From Microbacterium lacticum (GTDB taxonomy: Bacteria > Actinomycetota > Actinomycetes > Actinomycetales > Microbacteriaceae), in NCBI RefSeq assembly GCF_006716815.1, contig NZ_VFPS01000008.1, positions 1 to 64,000 of the forward strand: a stretch of 64,000 nt of DNA, read 5' to 3'. The notes under the pieces are model-generated. The model made no database searches, was not told where the DNA came from, and saw nothing but the letters and a program-made list of their open reading frames with translations. Of this stretch, positions 48,514-56,779 are shown piece by piece. A program made the translations under genes and the position numbers. The first letter of the stretch is position 1. The number at the start of each line of letters is the position of its first letter.

Positions 48514-49767
48514 TCAGTCGGCGAAGGCGAGCACGGCGGCGAGGTCGTCGCGGTCGAGCTCGATCCACGGGCCGGCGGGGTCGAGCACGATGCCGGTGAG
48601 CGCCGGCTCGGATGCCAGGGTCGTGGCCAGCTGCGCCGTCGTGAGCGGCAGCGGGCTGTCGCCGCGGCCCATCGCGATCACCTCGAGCGGGTGGCTGTAG
48701 ACCTCGAGGCGACGCTCCCCCGCCTCGGTGCGCGCCTCGGCGAGGCCGATCGCGCCCGATGGGTCAGTGCCGCCCGCGACCCACACGGGCACGCGGGTGA
48801 GGACCTCGGCGATCGCCGCGGGGGTCTCCTCGGTGCGCTCGCCCGACAGCAGCGCCTTCAGCTCGAACGGCACCGGGGCGCCGTCTTCGAGCGACTTCTT
48901 CACGAGCTCGATCGGCAGCACCAGCCGCGCTCCGGTGTTGGCGTGGTCGAGGTAGACGCCGTCGTAGCCCGAGTCGATCGCCGTGCGGAACACGTTGTGC
49001 GCGGCCTGACCGACGACCGAGGTCGCGCTGTCGGCCGTGGCGGCGGCCGCTTCGGCGGCGACGCTCTGCCGCATGGCCTCGCCGCTGCTGAACACCAGCA
49101 GGTAGCGCTTGTCCTCGTGGGTCGTGACGGCGAGGTTCAGCCCCTGGCCGGCGGCGATCAGCGCCTGCGCGTCGCCCTGCGCGCGGAGGTAGAGCTGACC
49201 CTGCAGCGCCTGGCGCATGACGTTCATGATGTGCGCGGCCTGCGGCGACTCGGGGAGGGCTGCCAGCGCCGCCTGCAGCAGCGCGTTGTCGACGAGGCCC
49301 GGGATCGTCTCGCTCGGCGCGGGCGCCGTTGCGGCGGGGCGCGGGCGGGCGGGCGCGGGAGCGGGTGTCGGGGCCCCGGTTGTCGCGGCGGACGCGGACG
49401 CGTTCGTGGCGGAGGCCTCGCGGACGACCTCGTCCAGCGGGCGGGCGGTATCGGCGCCGCGCCCGAACGTGTTCACCGAGATGCCGACGTGCGGCACCGG
49501 CTCCGCGGGCGTCTCGGGGGCGTCGGCGGTCTCCGCGTCGACCTCGGCGAGGGCCGCGTCGGCGAACGCCGCATCGGCGTCGACCGGCGAACCGGGAACG
49601 GAAGCGGCCGACACGGGCGCCGCGGCGGATGCCTCGGCATCCACGCGTCCGTCGTCGTCGCGGCCGGGCGCCGCCTCGGAATCAGCGGAGGCCGGAGCGC
49701 CGGAAGCGGGAGCGCCGGATGCGGGGGTGGACCGGTCGCCCTTGTCGCGACGCGAGAACAATGCCAT
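48514..49767 (-). CDS. SseB-family protein
   Basis: A 417-residue soluble protein. Residues 1-155 are disordered, Ala/Pro/Asp/Ser-rich with short SGAPASGAPAS repeats. Residues about 160-415 contain the SseB domain (NALLQAALAALPESP, GQLYLRAQGDAQALIAAGQGLNLAVTTHEDKRYLLVFSSGEAM, TLASEPALTGIVLDPAGPWIELDRDDL). SseB domains are common in actinobacteria without clear function; the name comes from a serine-sensitivity enhancer. Thirty bases downstream of pcrA on the same strand, so probably co-transcribed with it. Confidence 0.85.
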   Translation of the reverse strand: MALFSRRDKGDRSTPASGAPASGAPASADSEAAPGRDDDGRVDAEASAAAPVSAASVPGSPVDADAAFADAALAEVDAETADAPETPAEPVPHVGISVNTFGRGADTARPLDEVVREASATNASASAATTGAPTPAPAPARPRPAATAPAPSETIPGLVDNALLQAALAALPESPQAAHIMNVMRQALQGQLYLRAQGDAQALIAAGQGLNLAVTTHEDKRYLLVFSSGEAMRQSVAAEAAAATADSATSVVGQAAHNVFRTAIDSGYDGVYLDHANTGARLVLPIELVKKSLEDGAPVPFELKALLSGERTEETPAAIAEVLTRVPVWVAGGTDPSGAIGLAEARTEAGERRLEVYSHPLEVIAMGRGDSPLPLTTAQLATTLASEPALTGIVLDPAGPWIELDRDDLAAVLAFAD

Positions 49768-49797
49768 GCCTTCGAGCGTAGCCGGGCGGCAGAGCCG

Positions 49798-52251
49798 TCA
49801 GAGCTTCGCGATCGGCGCGATCTTGATGAGGAGCTTCTTCGGACCGGCCGAATCGAACCGCACGTGCGCGACACGCTTGGCGCCCTCGCCGGTGATCATG
49901 TCGACGCGGCCCTCACCGAAGTCGTCGTGCCGGATGCGGTCGCCCGGCGCGAGCTCGAGGTCGCCATTGTCGCGCACCTTCGCGGGGATGCGGTTGGCGA
50001 ACTTCGTGATGTCGCCGGCGGGCTTCTCGCGCCGCGGCAGCGGCACGAGGTCGTCGCCGTAACGCGATCCCCCGCCGAAACCGCCGCGCCCCGCACCGCT
50101 CCCGGGCCGGCCGTTCAGCGCCCGCGACTGCGTTCCGCCGCGCGAGTTCACGTCTCCCGGCGACTGCCGCCAGTCGATCAGCTCGTGCGGGATCTCCTGC
50201 AGGAAGCGGCTCGGGAGGGCCGCAGACACCTCGCCGAACTGCGCACGGGTCATCGCGAGCGAGACGTGCAGCTTCTTGCGCGCGCGGGTCAGGGCGACGT
50301 AGAACAGCCGCCGCTCCTCCTGCGGGCCGCCCGGCTCGTTCGCGGAGATCCGGTGCGGGATCAGGTCTTCTTCGACGCCGGTGACGAACACGGCGTCGAA
50401 CTCGAGGCCCTTCGCGGTGTGCATCGTCATGAGCGAGACCGATCCCGACGAGTCGTCGAGATCGTCGGCATCCGACACCAGCGCCACCTCGGTCAAGAAG
50501 TCGAGCAGCGTCCCTTCGGGGTTGTTGCGCGCGAACTCGCGCGTGACGGCGACGAGCTCGTCGAGGTTCTCGACGCGCGCCTCGTCCTGCGGGTCTTTCG
50601 AGCGGCGGAGCGCGTCGAGGTATCCCGACTTGTTGAGCAGCACGTTGAGGCCCTCGGTCACGGACGTCGGCGGGGCGACCTCGCCCGAGGCGGGCAGCAT
50701 GACCTCGGTCGCCTCGGCCAGCACCGCGTCGAGGTGGGCGATGGCCTGCTGGATCTTCGGCCCGACCCCGAGCGCCGACGCGTTCGCCAGCGCGTCGCGG
50801 AAGGTGATGCCCTCCTCGGCCGCGTAGCGGGCGATGGAGGTCTCGGTCACGTCGCCGATCCCGCGGCGCGGGCGGTTGAGGATGCGGCGGACGCTCAGTT
50901 CGTCGGCGGGGTTCGCGACGGCGATGAGGTACGCCATGGCATCCTTGATCTCCGCCCGCTCGTAGAACTTGGTGCCGCCCATGATCTTGTAGGGCACCGC
51001 CGAGCGGATGAAGATCTCTTCCAGCGCACGCGACTGCGAATTGGTGCGGTAGAAGACCGCCATCTCGCTGTAGGCGGTGCCGGCGCGGTGCAGGGCCTCG
51101 ACCTCGTCGGCGACGAACTGCGCCTCGTCGTGCTGCGAGTAGCCGGTGAAGCCGATGATCGCGCTGCCCGGGCCGACGTCGGTCCAGAGCTTCTTGTCCT
51201 TGCGATCGAAGTTGTTGCCGATAACCGCGTTCGCGGCATCCAGGATCGTCTGCGTCGACCGGTAGTTCTGCTCGAGCAGCACGACCTTCGCACCCGGATA
51301 GTCGCGCTCGAACTCGGTGATGTTGCGGATGTCGGCGCCGCGGAAGGCGTAGATCGACTGGTCGGAGTCGCCGACCACGGTGAGCGAGGCGGCTTCCTCG
51401 CCGCCGGCGCCACCGCTCGGCGCGTCGAAGATCATCATGCCGGAGTCGTGCGCCTGCCCGTCCGATCCCGGGGGGCGGGTCAGCTCGTGGATCAGGGCGT
51501 ACTGGGCGTGGTTGGTGTCCTGGTACTCGTCGACGAGGATGTGCCGGAAGCGCCGGCGATACACGTCGGCGACGTGCGGGAACGCGCGGAACAGGTAGAC
51601 GGTCTGACCGATGAGATCGTCGAAGTCGAACGCGTTCGCGCGCTGCAGCGCACGCTGATAGTCGGCGAACACCTCCGCGAAGACGCGCTCGGCGGGGTCG
51701 CTCAGGTTCGCCGTGCGAGCGAACGACTCGGCGTCGGCCAGCTCGTTCTTGAGCTTCGAGATGCGTCCCTGAACGGATGCCGGGGTGAAGCCGAACGCGT
51801 CGGCCTCGTGCTCCTTGACGAGTCGCTTGATGAGGGCCCGCGAGTCGCCGGAGTCGTAGATGGTGAAGTTCTTGGTGAAGCCGAACTGGTCGGCCTCGCG
51901 GCGGAGGATGCGTACGCACGCGGAGTGGAAGGTGGAGATCCACATGCCCTGCGCGGTGTCGCCGATGAGGCCGCGCACGCGCTCGCGCATCTCTCCCGCG
52001 GCCTTGTTGGTGAAGGTGATCGCGAGGATCTGGCTCGGCCACGCCTCGCGCGAGCGCAGCAGCGACGCGATGCGGCGGGTGAGGACGCTGGTCTTGCCCG
52101 AGCCGGCGCCCGCGACGATGAGCAGCGCCGGGCCGCGATAGGTGACGGCCTCGCGCTGGGGTTCGTTGAGACCGGCGAGGAGGTCGTCGTCGGGGCGCGA
52201 TCCGGAGGGGCCGGGCACGCCGACGATGACGGGTTTGATGGGGTCAGGCAT
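49798..52251 (-). CDS. pcrA: ATP-dependent DNA helicase PcrA/UvrD
   Basis: A complete 817-residue superfamily 1A helicase for nucleotide excision repair, replication restart and RecA removal. Motif I VAGAGSGKTSVLTRRIA, Ia ITFTNKAAGEMRERV, II VDEYQDTNHAQY, III VVGDSDQSIYAFRGAD, IV EQNYRSTQTILDAAN, V VSLMTMHTAKGLEFDAVFVTG, VI VALTRARKKLHVSLA. The C-terminal PcrA tail (GDRIRHDDFGEGRVDMITGEG, Tudor-like RNA-polymerase-binding) is present. In mycobacteria its homologue lies near sucC-sucD and perM-purN-purH, which are also on the minus strand here, now separated by inserted blocks. Confidence 0.97.
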   Translation of the reverse strand: MPDPIKPVIVGVPGPSGSRPDDDLLAGLNEPQREAVTYRGPALLIVAGAGSGKTSVLTRRIASLLRSREAWPSQILAITFTNKAAGEMRERVRGLIGDTAQGMWISTFHSACVRILRREADQFGFTKNFTIYDSGDSRALIKRLVKEHEADAFGFTPASVQGRISKLKNELADAESFARTANLSDPAERVFAEVFADYQRALQRANAFDFDDLIGQTVYLFRAFPHVADVYRRRFRHILVDEYQDTNHAQYALIHELTRPPGSDGQAHDSGMMIFDAPSGGAGGEEAASLTVVGDSDQSIYAFRGADIRNITEFERDYPGAKVVLLEQNYRSTQTILDAANAVIGNNFDRKDKKLWTDVGPGSAIIGFTGYSQHDEAQFVADEVEALHRAGTAYSEMAVFYRTNSQSRALEEIFIRSAVPYKIMGGTKFYERAEIKDAMAYLIAVANPADELSVRRILNRPRRGIGDVTETSIARYAAEEGITFRDALANASALGVGPKIQQAIAHLDAVLAEATEVMLPASGEVAPPTSVTEGLNVLLNKSGYLDALRRSKDPQDEARVENLDELVAVTREFARNNPEGTLLDFLTEVALVSDADDLDDSSGSVSLMTMHTAKGLEFDAVFVTGVEEDLIPHRISANEPGGPQEERRLFYVALTRARKKLHVSLAMTRAQFGEVSAALPSRFLQEIPHELIDWRQSPGDVNSRGGTQSRALNGRPGSGAGRGGFGGGSRYGDDLVPLPRREKPAGDITKFANRIPAKVRDNGDLELAPGDRIRHDDFGEGRVDMITGEGAKRVAHVRFDSAGPKKLLIKIAPIAKL

Positions 52252-52308
52252 GGCCTCTCAAGTCTAGGTCGCCCCCTCGACATCCCCGCCTCGCCTGTGC
52301 CGCCGGGC

Positions 52309-52423
52309 ATGCGCCCCGACGCCGAGCATGCCCCCCGACGCCGGGCATGCCCCCCGACGCCGAGCCGCCACGCTCTGTGCGAGCCGCCACGCTCTGTGCG
52401 GTCCGGATCGTGGCGGCTCGCAC
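52309..52423. repeat. Tandem and inverted repeats between pcrA and yccF
   Basis: About three units of a 19-bp repeat (GAGCATGCCCCCCGACGCC type, 52309-52361), then two copies of a 19-bp unit GAGCCGCCACGCTCTGTGC (52362-52399), whose part GTGCGAGCCGCCACG (52377-52391) forms a perfect 15-bp inverted repeat with 52409-52423. No gene. Function unknown; could terminate or reflect slippage. Confidence 0.6.
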
Positions 52424-52471
52424 GAAGCGTGGCGGTTCGCGGGGCAGGAGGGGTGGCGGGAGAATGGGGGG

Positions 52472-52870
52472 ATGAGGACGCTGCTCAACATCATCTGGAT
52501 CGTGTTCGCGGGGTTCTGGCTGTTCCTCGGGTACGTCGCGGCGGGCGTGCTGCTGTGCATCCCGATCATCACGATCCCGTGGGCGATCGCCTCGTTCCGC
52601 ACCGCGGGCTACGTCATCTGGCCGTTCGGCCGCACGATCGTCTCGAAACCGACGGCGGGGGTCGGCTCGTTCCTCGGCAACGTCATCTGGGTGATCTTCG
52701 CCGGGTGGTGGCTCGCGCTCGGGCACCTCGCGAGCGGCATCGCGCTGTGCATCACGATCATCGGCATCCCGATGGCGATCGCCGACTTCAAGATGATCCC
52801 GATCTCGCTCATGCCGCTCGGCAAGGACATCGTCTCGACCCGTCAGAGCGAGTTCGACCGCGCGCTCTGA
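52472..52870 (+). CDS. YccF domain-containing membrane protein
   Basis: A 132-residue inner-membrane protein made of two YccF repeats, each with a helix and a re-entrant Ile/Pro-rich segment: LLNIIWIVFAGFWLFLGY plus CIPIITIPWAIASFRTAGYVIWPFGR, and FLGNVIWVIFAGWWLALGH plus CITIIGIPMAIADFKMIPISLMPLGK. Function of the family is unknown. Start ATG 52472 is preceded by GGGGGG at short spacing. C-terminal tail SRQ-like and charged. Last clearly chromosomal gene before the tRNA-like sequence and the island. Confidence 0.88.
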   Translation: MRTLLNIIWIVFAGFWLFLGYVAAGVLLCIPIITIPWAIASFRTAGYVIWPFGRTIVSKPTAGVGSFLGNVIWVIFAGWWLALGHLASGIALCITIIGIPMAIADFKMIPISLMPLGKDIVSTRQSEFDRAL

Positions 52871-52887
52871 ACGCGCCGCCCTCCCCC

Positions 52888-52952
52888 GAGAAACCACTTC
52901 CGCCGCGAGAAACCACGGCACGCGTGGTTTCTCACGCAGCGAGTGGTTTCTC
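52888..52952. terminator. Double nested palindrome after yccF
   Basis: GAGAAACCAC at 52888-52897 and 52907-52916 is mirrored by GTGGTTTCTC at 52924-52933 and 52943-52952. The inner pair can form a hairpin with a 7-base loop and the outer pair stacks outside it. Likely a terminator between yccF and the tRNA-like sequence; the doubled form is unusual. Confidence 0.6.
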
Positions 52953-53060
52953 GCGCAGATGTCGCAGATGGATGCCCCGTCGTCACGCGGCGACACACGA
53001 GGCAAGGAACCGTCACAGCACTTGCGCGGGAGCGCAGCCTCGCTTAGCGTCGAAGGACAT

Positions 53061-53136
53061 CGCGGCGATCCGGGCGGTCCCGGGCACCGGCTCATACCCG
53101 GTCGCGTTGCGGGTTCGACTCCCGCCGTCGCGTCCA
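53061..53136 (+). tRNA. tRNA-Met(CAT)-like sequence with atypical D arm
   Basis: A 76-base cloverleaf: acceptor CGCGGCG/CGTCGCG (one G-T pair), anticodon stem ACCGG/CCGGT with loop CTCATAC (anticodon CAT), T arm GCGGG-TTCGACT-CCCGC, and encoded CCA after discriminator T. The D arm is poor: stem CCGG/CGGG has a mismatch, the 7-base loop is GCGGTCC, and A14 is absent. The 3' half looks genuine, the 5' half altered. It could be a diverged tRNA-Met, a tRNA-Ile2 precursor (CAT later lysidinylated), or the 3' tRNA fragment left at an integration junction. It lies at the boundary to island-like DNA. Confidence 0.5.
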
Positions 53137-53145
53137 TGCGCGAAC

Positions 53146-53180
53146 GGCCGCGATCCTTGTGCTTTCAAGGGATCGCGGCC
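53146..53180 (+). terminator. Hairpin after the tRNA-like sequence
   Basis: GGCCGCGATCC (53146-53156) pairs with GGATCGCGGCC (53170-53180), with TTG/CAA continuing into the loop. Probable terminator of the tRNA transcript. Confidence 0.6.
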
Positions 53181-53280
53181 GCTCTGCTCCTCTTCGCTGA
53201 TTGCCACCTGGACACGAGGTGGACATGTCTCGAGCACGTCGCTCCATATCCCGCCAGTCGAGTGGCCTTCCGGTTTTCCT

Positions 53281-53309
53281 GTAATCGTGGTTACATGTAA
53301 TCCGGTAAC
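53281..53309. promoter_or_regulatory. Cluster of GTAA/TTAC half-sites before the AbiEi-like gene
   Basis: GTAA (53281), TTAC (53291), GTAA (53297) and GTAAC (53305) form two overlapping inverted repeats (GTAATCGTGGTTAC; GGTTACATGTAATCC). AbiEi-type antitoxins are known to repress their own promoters through inverted repeats; this is 37-65 bases before ATG 53346. Confidence 0.55.
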
Positions 53310-53345
53310 TGTGATTGCTGGATCACCTGAGAGTCGAGAAGAGCG

Positions 53346-54041
53346 ATGAAGGGCAACGAGTTGGTGTGGCGCGCTCTTGCCGATCGTGCACTCGACGGAC
53401 AGCGGACCTGGCGCAACGTGGCCGATCTCGCGTACGAGGCCGGCGTCCCGAGCACGACCGCCTATCTCGCTCTCGAGCGCCTCGAGAGCAACGGGACCGT
53501 CGATCGGTACAGCCGCGGCGGACTCGCCGTCGTCAGCATCGACAAACTGCTGACCATGCTGTGCGCGTGGCGCAACCTCGAGCGCGACACCCTCACGTGG
53601 ACCACCCGCGAGGGCATCGGTCCGGTTCTCGACTCCAAGCTGGGCCCTTACGCGCTCGGCGGTCCCGACGCGGCGAACGCGATCCTGAACGGCCGAGCCG
53701 TCGCGGACTTCAGCGAACACATCGTGTATCTTCCAGCATCCGTGAACCTCACCGACCTGCCCGCCGGGAAGGAGGTCCGCGTACTGTCGATGGACAAGCG
53801 TGCCGCAAAAACCTGGAACGGATACTCGAGTCTGGCTCAGACATATGCCGATCTCTTCGCGACTCCCGGCTGGCAGGCATCCGAGTTCCGGAAGGCGCTG
53901 CGCGACAGCTTTGTGCGGGACCGCGAATGGGACCAGGCGACCGCGGTGATATTCGGCGGCGCAGGAAGGACCTCCCCGGTTCGCAGATCGACGGTCTCGG
54001 ATTGCTCAGTTGTTGTCTTCAATTCAGTGCTCACGACGTGA
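53346..54041 (+). CDS. Winged-helix protein resembling AbiEi-type antitoxins
   Basis: A 231-residue protein with GAGAAGAG upstream of its ATG. Residues about 1-65 fit a winged helix (RTWRNVADLAYEAGVPSTTAYLALERLESNGTVDRYSRGGLAVV). The remainder (EGIGPVLDSKLGPYALGGPDAANAILNGR, EHIVYLPASVNLTDLP, KTWNGYSSLAQTYADLFATPGWQASEF) looks like the C-terminal domain of type IV antitoxins, with a conserved-looking AQTYADL core as in Rv2827c-like proteins. After residue about 205 the text becomes Ser/Thr/Val-rich, so the end may be frameshifted. No AbiEii nucleotidyltransferase follows, so it is an orphan. Lower GC than the flanking chromosome suggests transfer. Confidence 0.55.
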   Translation: MKGNELVWRALADRALDGQRTWRNVADLAYEAGVPSTTAYLALERLESNGTVDRYSRGGLAVVSIDKLLTMLCAWRNLERDTLTWTTREGIGPVLDSKLGPYALGGPDAANAILNGRAVADFSEHIVYLPASVNLTDLPAGKEVRVLSMDKRAAKTWNGYSSLAQTYADLFATPGWQASEFRKALRDSFVRDREWDQATAVIFGGAGRTSPVRRSTVSDCSVVVFNSVLTT

Positions 54042-54298
54042 TTCATCTTCCCGCCCGACCGAAGCCGAACCGATCACGCCGAACCCCTCACACACAAACT
54101 TTCCGACAGACCCCTTGACCGCGGCGGTCTGGATACCTCGCAGGTGAAGCTTATGGAGTGGCTGAACGAGCGGCGGGCGGCACGGTGGGCTGAACGTACC
54201 TCGGGAGACTTCGCGCGGGCACCGTAGCCGGTACGCCCGTTGCTAGAGACACATTGACGAATCGACTGGCCGCTTCGATTGACGTAGCATCGCTCACT

Positions 54299-54511
54299 AT
54301 GGAGCGCTACGGAAAGTGGAATCTGGTCGGGGCGGCCGCTTTTTTGAGCGTCGGCATCTTCTCACTCGCTAAGGGAGTGGGGCCGGAGTGGTACTCGTAC
54401 ATCGCTGTGGTCCTTGCGTTCCTCGCATCTGCGGCGTGGATCTTTCGCTATGCCTATGAAGTACGCAAGGCCAAGAACGAAGAGTCCTCAGATCACGGCT
54501 CCAGCGCGTAA
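54299..54511 (+). CDS. Small two-helix membrane protein, unrecognised
   Basis: A 70-residue protein from ATG 54299. A -10-like TAGCAT (54285-54290) lies eight bases before it, suggesting a leaderless message; an in-frame TTG at 54254 is an unlikely start. Two helices are clear: WNLVGAAAFLSVGIFSLAKG and WYSYIAVVLAFLASAAWIFRYAY, followed by a charged tail (EVRKAKNEESSDHGSS). Family unknown. Base composition is well below the window average, fitting an imported region. The 257 bases before it (54042-54298) show no gene. Confidence 0.55.
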   Translation: MERYGKWNLVGAAAFLSVGIFSLAKGVGPEWYSYIAVVLAFLASAAWIFRYAYEVRKAKNEESSDHGSSA

Positions 54512-54902
54512 ACCCGCTGGAGGGTTGCGACGAGGCAGATAGCAGCGTGGTGTTTGCGTGCGGCCTTGTCCGTAGCGTTCCCATTGCTGATCGCCGAAGT
54601 CGACGGGCCGTCACTGACGACGGTGGGACTATTTGGCGTGCCCGATAGTCGTGGGCAAAGGGCGTTCACGCCCTGCGGCAGCCCCTGAATGGCCGCCGTC
54701 AGTGTGAGAGGTGCTTCACAGTCAGGAATCAGTTCCGGCGAGGGCTGGGCGGACGCGGCGAGAACGGCCGAAGGCCGCACGCGCAGCCGCGTCCGTCCAG
54801 CCCCGCGACCGCGAAGCGGTCGCCTTGATCTGGTGAAGAACATCTCATCGTGGTCACGCGGATGATGAGGGTGCGCCACCTAGCTGCCAGGCCCGGGGTT
54901 GC
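54512..54902. other. 390-base stretch without convincing gene
   Basis: A minus-strand open frame (54493-54879) has no ribosome site and no recognisable domain, so it is not called. A perfect hairpin GCGACCGC-GAA-GCGGTCGC lies at 54805-54823. Composition is mixed and the stretch may hold decayed DNA. Confidence 0.4.
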
Positions 54903-55241
54903 TCAGGCGTTGTTGATTTTCTTCGCAGCTCGGTGGGCCGCTACTGTTCCGGCTGCTAGCGACGCAATCCCAATGGCCATCCCGCCGAGGAGGGCAATGT
55001 TCGCCGGTGTCGTCGGGGCGAAGATTGCGCACAGAGCCGCCAGGCCAAGCGCACCTGCGGTCGCATGAAGATATGGACGGGCGGCGCGGTGGCCGCCTTG
55101 CCACGACTCTTCGGAGACCATCACAGACGGGATCCTGATCCCCGCGCCACCATTCACCGACACTCGACCTCGCGCCGTGGTTTCAGCGATGACAGATACC
55201 ACTACTGCCCCAATGAGCAGTGCTATACCGGAGAAGACCAT
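54903..55241 (-). CDS. SdpI-like small membrane protein
   Basis: A 112-residue membrane protein. N-terminal helix FSGIALLIGAVVVSVIAE, then the segment GAGIRIPSVMVSEESWQGGHRAARPYLHATAG, which matches the SdpI family signature (GIRTPxT-x-SEExWxxxHR), then two helices (GALGLAALCAIFAP, IALLGGMAIGIASLAAGTVAAHRAA). SdpI of Bacillus is an immunity protein against the SdpC toxin, but many actinobacterial homologues have unknown roles. A CTAACT element six bases before the ATG and TTGCAA upstream suggest a leaderless promoter. The ISL3 element ends 81 bases upstream on the same strand and could affect its expression. Confidence 0.65.
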   Translation of the reverse strand: MVFSGIALLIGAVVVSVIAETTARGRVSVNGGAGIRIPSVMVSEESWQGGHRAARPYLHATAGALGLAALCAIFAPTTPANIALLGGMAIGIASLAAGTVAAHRAAKKINNA

Positions 55242-55322
55242 GAGTCCAGTTAGCCAATGTGGTCACCTTGGTTGCAAGGGCCTTGACCCTTGATCGTGGA
55301 CACGGTTTCGGTTCGGTTATGC

Positions 55323-56779
55323 GGCTCTTCGGACTTCCGGTGGGGGTCATGGGGTGAGGCCGCCGGCGGCGAGGAGCATGCGGAGGCGGTAGTTGTGCCG
55401 GTTTCGGTAGCCGCGGGCGAGGCGGCGGTGGAGCTCGATGATCCCGTTCACCGCCTCGGTGCCGCCGTTCGATGACCGGTTGGTGGTGAAGTAGGCCAGG
55501 AACGCGTCGGTCCACCGCCGGAGGGTGCGGCCGAGGCGTGCAATCTCGGGGATCGGGCAGGTGTGGAACGACTCCACGACCTTCTCTGCGATCTTCCGCC
55601 CTTCGGCGAGGTCCTTCTGGTGATAGGCGGAGCGCAGCTGCTGCGCGCACTGCCACGCGACGAACACCTCATCATGGGCAGGGGCGGCTTCGATCGCCGC
55701 GACCAGCCGTGCCCGCTGCTTCTCGGTGAGGTTCTCGGCGCCGGCGCGGAGGATGGTCTGGATCCCGTAGAGCGGATCGCCCTTCCGGCCGCGGTGACCG
55801 AGGGTGTCCTGCTGGACACGTCGGCGGACCTCGTCGACGGCGGCGGTGCCGAGCTTGACGACGTGGAACGCGTCGAGCACCGCGACGGCGTCCTCGAGCT
55901 TGTCGTCGATCGCGGTCTTGTATCCGGCGAACGGGTCCAACGCCGCGACCTTCACGTTGTTCCGGAACGCGTCGCCGCGCTCGTCGAGCCAGGCCGCGTA
56001 GGCCTTCCCCGATCTGCCCGGCACGAGGTCGAGCAGCCGGGCACGGGTGCGACCGTGCTCATCCCGGGTCAGGTCGACCATCCCGGTCAGCTCCTTCGGG
56101 CCGCGCTTGCGGGAGTCGACGTGATGCCAGATGTGCTCGTCGACGCCGAGGGTGGTGACGTTCTCGAACCGGGACTCGTCGGCAGCCAGCTTGACGAGTT
56201 CGGGCTCAACGGCCCGCCACACCGTCTTCCACGACGTGCCCAGCTGTCGGGCCAGGCCCGCGATCGTGGCGTGCTCGCGGCGCAGCTGCCCGATCGCCCA
56301 CGTCACCGCGCGCATGGTGATCGACCCGCGCGCGGCGACCAGGGTCGGGACCTGCTCCACGAACGTCCTCCTCATGCAGTCGGGATCATCACAACGCCAC
56401 ACCCGCTGCCGCCAGATCAGTCGCACCCGCGTCGCGCCGGGCACGTCGTGAAGAACGCGGCGGCGGCGACCCCGACCGACAGCGAGCACCCCTCACGACG
56501 GGCAACCGGCCGGCGCCGCGGGGCTCGAGACCGTCACCACCAGCAGCCCGTCCAGACGCTCGACCGCCTCGACATGGACGCCGTCGAGACCGAGCAGCAG
56601 ATCGCAGCGGGAGCACGGGCAAGCGGCAGAGCGCGCATCAGCGCACCCCGAACTATGGTGAGACACGTCGAGGTCCTCGGTTGGAGCAGCAGTTGGCGCT
56701 ACTGATCCTCGGGGACCTCGACCCCTACCCGCCCGAACTCACCCGGCGAGCCTCACCCCCACCGGAAGTCCGAAGAGCC
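55323..56779 (-). mobile_element. ISL3-family insertion sequence with 25-bp perfect terminal inverted repeats
   Basis: Terminal repeats GGCTCTTCGGACTTCCGG plus TGGGGGT at 55323-55347 are matched exactly, inverted, at 56755-56779. The 1457-bp element carries one transposase gene whose stop codon overlaps the left repeat. ISL3 elements normally make 8-bp target duplications; the flanks here (GGTTATGC left, AGCAGACG right) do not match, implying that adjacent DNA was deleted or rearranged after insertion. The right flank is the interior of a nucleotide-sugar dehydrogenase gene, the left flank is unrelated. Confidence 0.88.
55347..56666 (-). pseudogene. ISL3-family transposase with nonsense codon 58
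   Basis: Starting at GTG 56664-56666 the frame reads SHHSSGCADARSAACPCSRC, then a GLDGVHVEAVERLDGLLVVTV strand and PAAPAGCPS, then TGA (56493-56495), then GVLAVGRGRRRRVLHDVPG and on to the end. In relatives the stop position is a Cys (CPxCG zinc finger), so TGC became TGA. The remainder is intact: second zinc-finger half (CDDPDCMRRTF), helix-turn-helix (ATIAGLARQLGTSWKTVWRAV), and the DDE core GVDEHIWHHVDS, LDAFHVVKLG and the Glu in GGTEAVNGII. A shorter protein of 380 residues could start at 56489, but it would lack the first half of the zinc finger, so the copy is probably immobile on its own. Confidence 0.82.

Noticed and set aside
52309..52399. CRISPR array
   Set aside because: The 19-bp units are directly abutting tandem repeats without unique spacers, and no cas genes are present.
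47830..53349. Very long plus-strand open frame (over 1800 codons) opposite pcrA and sseB
   Set aside because: Antisense shadow of GC-rich genes; the translation is Arg/Asp/Gly/Val-rich with no domains, while the opposite strand has complete PcrA and SseB.
54493..54879. 128-codon minus-strand gene
   Set aside because: No ribosome site, low-complexity Pro/Ser/Arg text and no recognisable domain; it overlaps the end of a better gene.
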